In this document: positions 46,796-57,941 of the stretch, piece by piece
Layout of the letters: the number at the start of each line of letters is the position of its first letter
How positions within the stretch are numbered: the first letter of the stretch is position 1
DNA from: Platanthera guangdongensis
Taxonomy: Eukaryota; Streptophyta; Magnoliopsida; Asparagales; Orchidaceae
DNA: 64,000 nt
NCBI GenBank assembly: GCA_039583875.1
Contig: CM077161.1
Location: 62,191,885 to 62,255,884, forward strand
Reading direction: 5' to 3'
The notes under the pieces: model-generated
Seen by the model: only the letters and a program-made list of their open reading frames with translations
Databases searched by the model: none
What the model was told of the DNA's origin: nothing
Program-made: the position numbers and the translations under genes

Positions 46796-48584
46796 TGTTA
46801 GGTACATTAGAAAATATGTACCTGATTTGAAGAAGCCTCACCCTACTCAATGATATGCGTCAAGGTGTATTTGATGTTGTTTTGAGTTTATATGTGCAGG
46901 TTATGAAAATGCAAGAATGCAGGAAAAGTTTTTAAGTCCATGAGTCGACACCAATAAAGCTGTGTCGACACCTGAAGTTAATTGTGTCGACACTGGAGAA
47001 AAGCTGTGTCGACACCTGGAGTCAATTGTGTTGATACTTGGAACGACTGTGTCGACACCAGAAGAAACTGTGTCGACGCATAGAGGCAATGTCGACATAC
47101 AAAAAAGATTAGTCGACATTAACTGTGTCAACACACAGAGGCAGTGTCGACACACAGAAGACTTTGTCGACATCAACTGTGTCGACACACAGGATTTGTG
47201 TCGACATCAACTGTGTCGACACACAGGATTTGTGTCGACACATAGCAGAGTTTCAACAAAGTTGGTTGTTTTGTGAAGAGAAGAAGTGACTGTGTCGACA
47301 CACAGAATTAGTGTCGACACATTCTACAGAAGTTGTGTCGAGAAGCAGTGTCAACACCAAGAAAGCTGTGTCGACACCACCAAGGCTTGTGTCGACACTT
47401 AGTCTACTTGTGTCGACACATGATGAAGTTCAGTCTCGACACTTTGTTGACAGAGACAGAGTTTCAAGAAGTGACTGGAAGACTTGACAGCTGCCATAAC
47501 CAACCGATCTACTACAACTGTCAGTGCTGTCAGAAGTTTGTTAGAAACGGGATCAACCAGTTACCATAGAGGAAGTCTATATAAAGGCATTCTCTATCAA
47601 CAGAAGAAAAAATGTTAAAAGTTACACACATAGAGATACACAATAACATATAGAAGAAGATTTTCAACAGAAGATCTAAGAAGACATTCTCAAGTGGTGA
47701 TCTACTCAGAGTTTGTCAAGATAATTAAAAGAAGAATTCAGAAGAATCTTCAGAAGAATTTGGAGAGAGAGAGCTCCATCTATTCAAGTGAAGAAAGGGA
47801 CTTAAATCAATAAGTCTCTTAAGTGCAGTTTCTGAACCAGTCTGTCAAGAAGGATTCAGATTGATTTCTGAATTTCAAGAAAGAAGCTGATTGAAGATCG
47901 ACTTCAAAGGAGATCAACCCTACTATGTTAAGATTCAAGAAGCTTTGAAGAAAGCTAAGACAGGTTGATCTCTATCATCAGATTCGTTCAAGAACTGATC
48001 AAGAAACCGTCCATCCTTTCTCTCTAAACCAGGGTGGTGGTAGATTTATAATTAACATCTATTTTCTATAGGATCTGTTTAAGATCTGAGTTGTAAGCTT
48101 GATTTATAAAGGCTGAGTTGTTGGAGATAAAGTTCTCTGAGTGGTAGGCCTTGTTGAAGGCTGAGGTAGGGCTGTGAGCCTAAGTTGTAGGAGATTTTGA
48201 TCTCTGTGTTGTAGGCCTTGTTGAAGGCTGAGGTAGGGCAGATTGCCTAAGCTGTAGGAGTGTGGACTCACTCTGAGTTGTAGGAGCCTTGTTTGGGTTT
48301 TGAGCTGTAAGATCTGAGGATCTGAGGAGAAGGAAAGAAGTTAGGCCGAATCTAGCACACTGCTAGATAGACGAAGGGGGAAAGTGGATGTACCCAGACC
48401 TTGGGGAACCACTATAAAAGAGTGTGCAATCTGTGGTTGTGTGTGGTATTATTGTTTCTGTGCTGTGATAGCTGAAGAACTATTTGATTTAATTTGATTA
48501 TCTGAATTACTATTCTGCCTTAGAAGAAAAAGGAATTACACTTATTCACCCCCCCCTCTAGGTGTTTTGGAACCAATTCTTTCA
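46796..48584 (+). repeat. Element E 3' LTR
   Basis: 1789 bp, TGTTAGGTAC to CTTTCA. It has an extra GTCGACATCAACTGTGTC unit near 47195-47215 relative to the 5' LTR. TATA box at 47578-47585, palindrome cluster 46940-47430 and poly-C end near 48548-48556. Confidence 0.95.
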
Positions 48585-48804
48585 AAGGTTCTACAGTCGC
48601 AACATGTTCTGGCCTCGCCGCCACCAGTTCTGGCCTCACTGCCGGCTGTGCCTGCCCAATCGGCTGGGCTTGCATCATGGCAAACAAATCCTCAGCAACT
48701 AATCGCACAGTTTCCGCAGACGGTGGAGGTGTAGGCACCGCGGCTGGTGTCGTACTTTCATCAGAACGTTGGGGCTCCAACTGCCCAGCTCCACTCCATA
48801 TCAC
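48585..48804 (-). pseudogene. Element A gag, start of the second exon
   Basis: On the minus strand the frame opens immediately after ACCTATAG/GTG at 48805/48804 and reads IWSGAGQLEPQRSDESTTPA, a Pro/Ala-rich head, then ARPEHVATVEP, where element E interrupts it. It resumes at 2984. No ATG is available in this exon and a TAG lies directly upstream, so the start must come from elsewhere. A phase-matched exon with ATG lies at 50533-50556 inside the LTR. Confidence 0.75.
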
Positions 48805-50532
48805 CTATAGGTGAACAAGACACACAAATTAGAGACCGTACACAAGCAATCACAATAAGATAGGAACGCGCAAGTTTCTTCAAGCACATGTATTTACATT
48901 CCTACGAAGGACATTCACAAGTTCCTTAGCGTTAATGCGGTTCACATAGACACGTGCTCGCCACCACACAAAAGAAGTCGACCACGACTTTGAGAGGGAA
49001 ATACCGAGACAGCTGATACCAAAAATGTAATGACTCCATCTATTCACAGGTATATACTAGAAGGTCCGGTCGGGGCGCCACAACATATACCATAAAACCG
49101 GCGGGGAAGTCACGTAGTGATACCAGAGAAGCGCAACGCACCCTAACACATTGCATTCTAGCGGAAGCTATACACACTAAGCTGAACTCACACGCATGAA
49201 TGTCCACCATATAAAAGTTCCACCTTTTTATATAACATAGGAATGTTCAAATACAAAACCGTTGGCCTTATGACCTTACATGGCTTTTCATAACAGTGGC
49301 CCAAACATTGGCGCGCAGGCCGGCCACGTCTAAATAAAACACAGTATTCTAAGTTAGCCTTCGATGGCTAGCAGCAGTAGCAACAACAGCAGGGACTTCA
49401 TCCTTTATGTGTCCCGCTTGGCTCTCCAGCACCTACACAGGGACTGCCCACCCATCGGTGGCAATTAGGCAACGGTCAGCATTCAGTTGACCAAATTATA
49501 ACAACCCTACCCCTTTCCCGGGGTAGCGATAATCCTTACCTGCAGGCATAGCATTTCACAAGCATATATATGTTTCATACAATGTGCTCTCATGCACATA
49601 CATTCCATCACACCCGTCAGCCACGCGACCCAACGGTCCGTGCACTCAGGGCACATTCTTGGTGTATCGGTGAACCAGGGTCCCACCACCGTATCAGGGT
49701 CGCAACCCAACGGTAAAACATTGAGCATTTCACTCCATGGCATGCAGCCAGAGGTCTAGTCGTAATGCACCGGGATTGGCCCGTAGACCAATATTGTGTC
49801 ATGGCGTGCAGGCCTACGACTCTCGCGATGCGCTCCAATAGACCGCACTTTCTGGTCTCGCGTCGGACGGACATAACGCAGGTCGGATCATCCACCCCCC
49901 ATTGCTCAAATCGCCTTACCCTCACCGAGCACAACATACTCGTGGCTATATAAAGGTACGGGTCGGTTTCACTGAACCTGTTTGGTATTCAAGCCTGGGT
50001 GCTTTCCTGGGCGCACCAGTACTTACTCTTACACCCATTTCATCTCACACATCAGCGGGTCTTTCCTGGGCACACCAGTACTTCCTGCTACTCTATTCAC
50101 AGGTATGACCACACAACTATCACAAATGTCAATGGTATTTCCATGTCTTACCACGCCAGTACTTCCTGCTACTTCCCTTCATAGGTACACCCATGAACAT
50201 CAAACATTACAAAGGGTATTTCCTGGACCTCCAATCCAGTACTTCCTGCTACTTCCTTTCACAGGGTTAACCCATCCACTCCTAAACTACACGTTCATCA
50301 CGGAGTCTTCTCCGGTTCGTATATACAGCATCACTAATCCATACCAACCTGTCCAGATGGGCTTCACACAACATGTCTATTCCGTACTCCATTTCTGAAT
50401 CTATATGCCAAATGATTGGGGATTCCATAAATCAACCCAAAGGACTCCAACAACAAGCCACCCTTTGGTGGGGGAATCATATGCACATGCAAAAAAGGAA
50501 GCCTTCACATGGATAGGAAGAAAGGTCGTTAC
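48805..50532 (-). other. Predicted 1.73-kb intron of element A spanning LTR and primer site
   Basis: Donor AAGG/GTAACG at 50532, acceptor TTCACCTATAG ending at 48805, phase 0. It contains the downstream half of the 5' LTR, the primer-binding site and the 200-bp leader. A spliced RNA would encode Gag but could not prime reverse transcription. Inferred from frame and splice signals only. Element B shows the same arrangement. Confidence 0.6.
49011..49021 (-). other. Primer-binding site of element A (Met tRNA type)
   Basis: Minus-strand TGGTATCAGCT, four bases from the LTR end, matches the first nine bases of the initiator-Met tRNA site. Confidence 0.75.
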
Positions 50533-50556
50533 CCTTGAAGGCCGCTTCGGTGCCAT
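50533..50556 (-). CDS. Element A gag exon 1 inside the LTR (predicted)
   Basis: Eight codons from ATG at 50556, reading MAPKRPSR and ending in AGG just before a GTAACG donor. It lies about 150 bp downstream of a TATA-like box. Basic, Pro-containing starts such as this are typical of chromovirus Gag proteins. It joins in phase to the exon beginning at 48804. Confidence 0.6.
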
Positions 50557-50698
50557 GAGCTCCTAGCTGTCTAGAAAGAACCGCAACAACTTTTCCTCCG
50601 CAACGTTGGCCTCAGATTTCTTGTCGGAATCTCGTAGCACCACCGGTGACCAGCTCCTCTTTCTCCTCCTCCTTCTTCTTCTCCCTTTCTCTCTCTAA

Positions 50699-50705
50699 CT
50701 TATAG
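50699..50705 (-). promoter_or_regulatory. TATA-like box of the element A LTR
   Basis: CTATAAG on the minus strand. A GA-rich leader of about 100 nt follows before the exon 1 ATG. Confidence 0.55.
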
Positions 50706-51619
50706 AAAGATGAAGGCAATAATAAAATGAGACTTTCCTTCTCTATTCTCATCCTTAAGGAAGCAGGGAGGTAGCTCAACCATTGGATTCCAGCTGAAGG
50801 AACAGACGGCCACGATTTTGCCACAAAATCTCAATTTTTTCCTGACACGGCCTGTGACACGCTCGTGTCCCAGGCCGTGTACCTCAAGCGGTGCTCAACT
50901 GACTTATCCAATCCTGTGATACGCCCATCTGACACGCCCGTGTCACGGGCCGTGTCACCTGACACGCCTTTTGTAAGAACCCTCTCCCGGATCCCAAAGC
51001 ACGACACGAAAGGGGGTCTTAAGCCCAGAACAGCCACCTTGCGGTAGCATTAGCACACGGGCTTCCTGTATAACAAGACGCCTATTCTGCCGGCTACAAA
51101 TAATATCAATAATTATGCCAACCCAACCAAAATATAATATCAAGAGAAGTCAAATCCACACCAAGTATATATGTCCAAAGTACATCAAAATAGAGAAGCT
51201 AAAACATGCTTCTACAATATATCAAAGTATAGCTAATAAACGCCCAAAAGTGCTACATCAGAGTCGCCTCACACTCACCTTAGTAACTGATGGTAGTGAC
51301 GGTACCGTCCCTTCAGGCCCTATCGTCCTGACCTGGCTGTCTTGCTGCAAAGTCTACGGCTACTCTACCTGCGGGGAGACCTCCTAAAAAGGAAGATGTA
51401 GCAACCGTAAGTCGAACAGAAAAAGTGGCTTCACATCCGCTCCCACGGCGACTCCTCGGCACCGAGCGGAGAAAAGAGCAAGACTACAAAGTATAATAAA
51501 TAGTATAACAGGTACAAGCAGGTGGTAATGGTACAATAAGATTAATAACATTTTATTCTAGCAGTTTTATATAAACAATAACAAACCATCAAGTACAAGT
51601 AACTACAGCAGGAAAGTAA

Positions 51620-51719
51620 CTTAACTTATAAGGATGCCCATACAAGCTTATAAGTTAAGGATCAGTTTACATAAAGTAACTCATCGTATAGGAGTGCCCA
51701 TACAAACCTATACGATGAG
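51620..51719. repeat. Twin hairpins in the element B LTR
   Basis: Two perfect 13-bp inverted repeats, 51620-51632/51647-51659 and 51680-51692/51707-51719, each with a 14-nt loop and starting exactly 60 bp apart. The loops share TGCCCATACAA while the stems are unrelated. Both recur in the 5' LTR at 59886-59925 and 59946-59985, the second with one change. Confidence 0.85.
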
Positions 51720-53469
51720 GATCTTGTTGTGTAATGTTATGAAATGGTATGTATGCTATGAAATGTCTCACCTATGATCACACACATGCAACCACTATGT
51801 CGACATAGACTAGTAGTTCCCACTATTCGAGCAGGTAGCTAACCTCTCAGGCATCAACCGTCGTGGCCAGACGGTGACAGTAGAGCGGGCATCTCTACTA
51901 CTAGGAGAGTATCCACACTACTTCACCTAGGCCTCCGTACGCCTCAATGTTAAGAACACAACAGCGGAGCCCATGCGTACTATGGCCCAGCGGGGGTCTC
52001 GGGTAGGTGTGCACCGAGAACACAGCCCCGAACTGGCCTTGTGTGACCCGAAAGTGGCCTCGGAAGAAAGCACGAGGACACAGCCCAACCGTTCACTTGG
52101 CACGGAAGGAGCCTCGGGACGTGAACACCAAGGACCAAGTCCAACCGCCTAAAGTCTAACTGCAAACTCCCATCGGTGTGATGATCGGCGAGCCCGTAGA
52201 CCTGCCACACTATCCTTAACCCAGGATTAAGACACCGCGTGTCGACTCACTCAACATGCAATTCCACATCACCATGGCATGGGAGGAGCCTCGGAGAAAG
52301 CACGAGGACCAAGCCCAACCATCCACTAGGCACGGAAGGAGCCCCGGGAAATCAGCACCGAGGACCAAGCCCGACCGGCCGACTTTGACTCATCTCATTG
52401 AACTCCCAACTAGTGACGGTCAACACCGCACTTACATCCCTTCACAATGCTACCCATAGGGAGAAGACACTCTAAGCATTGGACACTAAATTCATTCTGT
52501 ATACACGTGGGCATAAGTTATCATCCTTCCTTTCATCCCAAATGATTCAACATGTTATTATCATGATGCACATTGATAATAGTCTACCAATTTCTATCAA
52601 ATCGTTTCGTTTAGATATGCTTCACTTCAAAAATCAATTATGCGGAATCCCACTAATAAACATCATCATTCAGTGGACTAAGATGGTTAACATAAAAGAG
52701 TTCAACAACCTAAAGTTAATCTGCAACATTATCTCTACCGAGTCCAAATCCAATATTATTCCAAACCCAGAATTTAAGTATATGATAAATCTGGATAGCA
52801 GATTCTACTGGAGATTCTCGAAGCTACAAGAATCCGGTGAAGGCATGTAACCCAACAATGGAAAGGTCTTTCCATGGGCTACAAATTTAATGTTCAGACC
52901 ATAACCCAAATTCAATAGTATCATACTTGAAATCAGCCTTGAAGTCCGCTGCGTACAGAACACAATTTCTGCATGCCGGATTTATCGGATGTCATATTTG
53001 TTCAGACTTTCCTGTGGCTACAGACATCACCGGAAGTCGTGCAACCACTCGTTGGAAAGGTCTTTGTGAGGAATTCAAATTTTATGTTTATACAACAGCC
53101 CAGATTGGGCCATATCACATCTGAAAATGGCCAAGGAAATTGCTGCGTGCAGAGCACAGATTCTGCACGCATCTTAAAGAGGAATGAACGACATCGGTTC
53201 ATCTTCCTCCTCAAGTCGGTCTTCCAAAATCACACCAGAAGTTCCTCCTCCCTTATTCACCCTCATGAGGCCATGATTCTTCACGAAACCATCCCCCATC
53301 TTCACATAGAAGGTTGGAGAGGTTGAAGACACAACTAGCCCTAGAGCACAAGCCCTAGAACGGCATCTTCCTAGAGAAATCACCATCTCACTAGTCTAGA
53401 ATCTTTTGAGTCGACATCTCACCTAGATATCTACAGATCTAGCACTAAGGGAGAGGGGAGGAAGCTTAC

Positions 53470-53529
53470 CTCATTTCCGGCATTTCCACTATTTCCGGCC
53501 ATGGATCTTGTGACTCTTCTCGGCGGCAT
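53470..53529 (-). CDS. Element B gag exon 1 inside the LTR (3' LTR copy)
   Basis: Twenty codons from ATG at 53529, starting MPPRRVTRSMAG and ending at GAG before a GTAAGC donor (53469-53464). MPPRR is a typical chromovirus Gag start. It lies about 130 bp downstream of a TATATAAG box and joins in phase 0 to the exon at 59041. The working copy would be in the 5' LTR, whose equivalent part lies beyond element F, outside the window. Confidence 0.68.
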
Positions 53530-53658
53530 CTTCTCTTTCACGACTGTGGCGGATCTTCTTCTCCAAGACTTGCTCCAGCAGTTTTCCCTCTTTACAGAAG
53601 TTTCTCTCACGAAAAATGGCTGGAATGAGGAGTGAAAATGGCTAGGGTTTTCACAACC

Positions 53659-53666
53659 CTTATATA
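53659..53666 (-). promoter_or_regulatory. TATA box of the element B LTR
   Basis: TATATAAG on the minus strand, 130 bp before the gag exon ATG. A second candidate, TATAAATA, lies near 54283-54290, close to the LTR start. Confidence 0.6.
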
Positions 53667-54480
53667 TTAAAAGTGATATGGGTAGGGACACGCCCGTGTC
53701 CAGACCCGTGTCCACATGACACGGCCGTGTTCCCTGGACGTGTCCTTCTCTAGATACATCTCGACAAACTAGACTTGACAAATAGACACACGGGTAGGGA
53801 CACACCCGTGTCTCTACCCGTGTCATACATTTCGTCGATCACGACACACTTCGTCGATCTCGACACGCTTCATCAAGTTTAACTCGACACATACACACAC
53901 ATGGGTAGGGACATGCCCGTGTATCTACCCGTGTCATACATTTCGTCGATCTCGACACACTTCGTCGATCTTGACACGCTTCATCGAGGTCAACTCGACA
54001 CACACACACACGGGTAGGGACACGCCCGTGTCTCTACCCGTGTCATACATTTTGTCGATCTAGACATGCTTCGTCGAGGTCAACTCGAAACTCACACGGG
54101 TAGGGACACGCCCGTATCTCTACTCGTGTCATTTCACACCGGTAGTGACATGCCCATATCACTACCTGTGTCCTTCTATGGACACACTCGGGTCATCGAC
54201 TCGAGAGCTGGCCTCTCCCACACGGTTAGGGACACGCCCGTGTCTCTACCTGTGCCCTATGCTTGATTGATTTCTCATCCTATTTATAAGTGAAGCCCAG
54301 TTACCAGGACAACCCTGAACCCAAGTCAGCTCTCCTGACCCAAAAACGCGCACGAGGGGTCTAGTGCAAATCGGGGCGTTACAAATCCTATAAACAAAAT
54401 AAAAGATTTCGTCCCCGAAATCAGGCTAGGGTTGTGGGGGTAAAAGCATAACATAACATAAAATATGCTTTTAAACAAAA

Positions 54481-57400
54481 TTACCTTGAGCAAACAACTC
54501 CGGGTAGCATTTTTGCATCAAGTCCACCGGCTCTCATGTATACTCCTGCTTCCCATTATTAAACCATAGCACTTTTACCAAAGGAACACTCTTGCGACGC
54601 AATATTCTTGTCTCGTTGTCTACGATCCGCACCGGCTCTAGTAGCACAGACCTATCAGTCGCCACTGCACCATCAGTAGTGGGGATATATTGATCGGGCC
54701 GCAACAACGCCTTTGGAAGCGATGACACATGGAACACGTCGAGGAGCTTCTCTAGCTCTGGCGGTAACTCCAACTGATAGGCCAACGGGCCAATCCTTTC
54801 CAATACAGTGTATGGCCCAATGTACCTTGGGCTGAGCTTTTTCACACCACGCACCCATGATACTCCATGCATCGGCCGAATCTTCAGAAACGATTTATCA
54901 CCCACTTGAAATTCCACCATCCGGTGCTTTGCATTGTAATACTCCGCCTGCCGACTTTGAGCCTCCAACATGCGATCCCGTATCAGTCTAACCACCGCAT
55001 CCGTATCATCAATATACTCAATTCCCAAATACTTTGGGTCTTCATCTTGCACCCAAGACAAGGGGGTTCTGCACCATCTTCCGTAAAGTGCTTCATGGGG
55101 CGTCATGCCGATACTCGCCTGGTGGCTGTTGTTGTAGGAGAACTCTACTAGTGGTAAGAGCCTTTCCCGCGGCTCTCCTCTATCCAAAACACATAATCTC
55201 AGTAGATCCTCCAGTGTTATGATGGTCCTCTCTGAGGATGAAACGTGGTGCTAGAGGTAAGGCGCGAACCCAAATATGCATGCACCGCCTTCCACTCCCT
55301 TGAGGTGAAATGAACATCCCGGTCAGATACAATTGTCTTAGGCATGGCATGATACCGTATGAACTGCTCCACAAAGAGCCATACCAAGACATCCACGTGA
55401 GCCTCTTTCTTCATGGGGATAAATCGGGCTACTTTCGTTAGTCAATCAACGATCACCCACACCGAATCATTCTGTGAGCGTGAGCGAGGTAACCCATGGA
55501 CAAAGTCCATGGAGATATCCTCAAACTTCCACTCGGGGATGGGCAACGATTGTAACAAACCACCTGGACTCTTGAATTCCGCCTTCACCCTTTGACAAGC
55601 TTCGCAATGTGTAACAAAATATCGGATATCTTTCTTCATTCCCATCCAACACATGGTCTTCCGTAGGCCGGCGTACATCTTGGGAATACCCGGGTGCACT
55701 GAATATTGAGAGCAATGTACCTCTCTCAAGATATCCTCCCAGATTTTACCGCCCTTGGGAATGTAGAGCCGGCCGCGGAAATAAACGAGGCCGTCTTTTA
55801 GTCTATACTTATCAGTAGTACCCTCCTCGATTGCCTTGATTGCCGCGGCTAGATCCGCATCACTTCCTTGCTCGGGCCGGATTCATTCCCGGATATCACA
55901 AACTATGCTCATGGTTGCCAAGTACTCTGTATACTCTGCTGAAGGAGCCTTATATACCAAAGCAATATCCATCTCTTCAATCATCCAAGCCAACTCCATA
56001 CTCATCAACCAAGACTCTGGGCTCGACTCCGGTACCTTTCTGCTCAATGCATCGGCCACCGAGTTCACCTTTCCGGGATGATAATTCAAAGTGAAATCAT
56101 AATTGCCCAGAAACTCTAACAATCGCCGTTGTCTCTGGTTCAATTCCTTTTGTATGTGAACGTACTTTTAGTTTTTATGGTCTGAAAAGATCTCGCAGTG
56201 GACACCATATAGATAGTGTCTCCAAACCTTCAAGGCGAACACCACTGCTCCCAATTCCAAATCATGAACCGGGTATTTGATTTCATGCCTCTGCAACTGT
56301 CTTGAAGCATAGGCAATCACGTGTCCGTGCTGCATCAACACCGCTCCCATCCCTTGATATGACGCGTCGGTGTAGACTTGAAATCCTTCCATCCCAGACG
56401 GAAGTGCTAGGATGGGGGCGGAGGTAAGTCTATCCTTCAGCTCTTGGAACGCCGCTTCGCACTGGGGTGTCCACTCAAATGGAACACCTTTCTTTGTCAA
56501 GGAAGTAAGAGGGAGGACAATCTTTGAGGACCCTTTCATGAACTAGCGGTAATACACGGCATGTCCAAGGAAGCTCCTCACATCGGCCACTGACTTCAAG
56601 GGCGACCACTCCTTCACGACATGCACCTTGGCCGGATCCACTGCTAGTCCTGCTCCACTGATCACATGCCCAAAGAAAGCAACCTCTTTAAGCCAGAATT
56701 CACACTTGCTGAACTTAGCGAACAAGGCATGCACTTTTAATTTCTTCAATACCAAGGTTAGGTGCTCAATATGCTCCTTTTCCGTCTTTGAGTAGATCAG
56801 GATGTCGTCGATGAAAACAATGATGAAGATGTCCAAATAAAGTCCAAACACCTTGTTCATCAGGCTCATGAAGGCCGAAGGAGCATTTGTGAGCCCAAAC
56901 AGCATTACAGTGAACTCGTACAGTCCATATATTGAACTAAAGGCCGTTTTCTAAATGTCCTCCTCTTGTATCCTCAACTGATAATATCCCGACCGCAAAT
57001 CCAACTTAGAAAACCAATACGCTCCCACCAGTTGATCGAATAACTCGTCAATCCGGGGTAGCGGATAGGTGTTCCGCACTGTCAGACGATTGAGTTCCTG
57101 ATAGTCTATGCATAGCCGCAAGGTTCTGTCCTTCTTCTTGACGAATAATACAGGGGCTCCCAAGGGTAACGAGCTGGGGCGAACGAACCCTGACTCCACC
57201 AGTTCTTACAGTTGAACTCTAAACTCCGTGAGTTCCTTTGGGGCCATTCGATAAGGGGCCTTGGATACAGTCTTGACACCCGGTACTAAATTAATTTGAA
57301 AATCAACTTCTCTATGCGGGGGTAATCCTGGCAGTTTCTCAGGAAATACCTCGGGGAACTCCCTCACTACCATACATCTTTCATATCCAACGCCATCTCC

Positions 57401-57845
57401 TTCAACTCGAAACAGACCATGAAGACTTCATCCCCCTACATATGGGCTTTTACAACTTGAACTGAAGATAACAACATACGTGGTCCTAAGCAAATACCTT
57501 GGAAGATGACATCGGAGTCTCCATGCCTTAAGTTTATTCATTTCTCTGCACAATCAATCCTTGCAAAGTGCCAGTCCAACCACGGCATTCCCAAAATGAT
57601 GTCAAACTCCGGCATTCTCAAGATCGTGGTAGGCGTATCAAAGGCCTTTCCCCCAATGAATATCTCTAGCTCGCACTTAGCGGTTACGGTCATCTCAGAG
57701 CCATCCGGAAGGCGTACTCGTCGAGCTATCCCAGTAAAGTATTGTACACCTTCCATGTCTTTAATGAAGTCCTCAGACACCAAAGAGTGTGAGGCACCGA
57801 TATCGAATAGCATATAGGCCGTCTTCCTGCCGACTACCACAGTGC
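54481..57845 (-). pseudogene. Element B pol: protease, RT, RNase H, integrase, chromodomain (decayed)
   Basis: The second exon opens TVVVGRKTAYMLFDIGASHS, a protease whose DTG is DIG. Then RT ([31 protein letters not shown]), RNase H ([29 protein letters not shown]) and integrase (HHCC ending HCEACQRVK; IVSDRDVHFTS). A short deletion near 55222 removes residues just before the catalytic Glu region and shifts frame. The C-terminus is a chromodomain (VRIVDNETRILRRKSV, VKVLWFNNGKQEYT), in which the next codon, normally Trp, is TGA (54534-54536); EPVDLMQKCYPELF follows to TAA at 54481. Chromodomains direct integration to marked chromatin. Several other stops and frameshifts are present. Confidence 0.9.
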
Positions 57846-57941
57846 CTAAGTACCAATAACCAAAACTCAACAGTAGGTGTCTAGTATGTTTTAAGGAAGT
57901 TAAGTTAATCAAAGAAAATGTGAAAGCTAACTGCAACATAC
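57846..57941 (-). other. Predicted 96-bp intron between gag and protease of element B
   Basis: Donor GAAG/GTATGT at 57941, acceptor GGTACTTAG/GC at 57846, phase 1. The interior is U-rich with a branch-like CTTAAC. Removal joins QDVIEG to TVVVGRKT. Retained, it adds 32 residues without a stop, so both isoforms are possible. Same codon and phase as the element A intron. Confidence 0.68.

Larger units (their letters stand above)
2985..48584 (+). mobile_element. Element E: Sirevirus-like Ty1/copia retrotransposon, holding nested elements C and D
   Basis: The LTRs are at 2985-4738 and 46796-48584, with an initiator-Met tRNA primer site, gag, pol in copia order (protease, integrase, RT, RNase H), a large extra ORF and a polypurine tract. 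Without nested element C and one target copy it is about 12.3 kb. It inserted into the gag of element A. Its gag-pol keeps one frame but carries about fifteen stops, and the two LTRs differ visibly along their length, so the insertion is old. The extra ORF, the poly-C LTR end and the LTR palindromes fit the Sirevirus group. Confidence 0.92.
49026..50971 (-). repeat. Element A 5' LTR, interrupted by element B
   Basis: It starts (plus sense) TGTAATGACT, i.e. ends ATTACA in element sense. Positions 50010-50275 contain four spaced copies of CCAGTACTTCCTGCTACT. Positions 50840-50965 carry GACACG...CGTGTC palindromes. The upstream end of the LTR is displaced beyond element B, outside the window. 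Confidence 0.75.
50972..54383 (-). repeat. Element B 3' LTR (3.4 kb)
   Basis: TGTAAGAACC to CGGGGCGTTACA in plus orientation. It contains twin hairpins (51620-51719), spaced duplications of GGCACGGAAGGAGCC (52100-52350), a diverged 200-bp duplication (52855-53165), a gag exon (53470-53529) and four units of about 110 bp at 53785-54250 with GGTAGGGACACGCCCGTGTC and CGTCGATC. The plus-strand 123-codon frame at 52479-52850 shows no domain and is not called. Confidence 0.9.

Noticed and set aside
52479..52850. 123-codon plus-strand ORF in the element B LTR
   Set aside because: AT-rich, antisense to the LTR, no domain, and no second copy in the window to test conservation.
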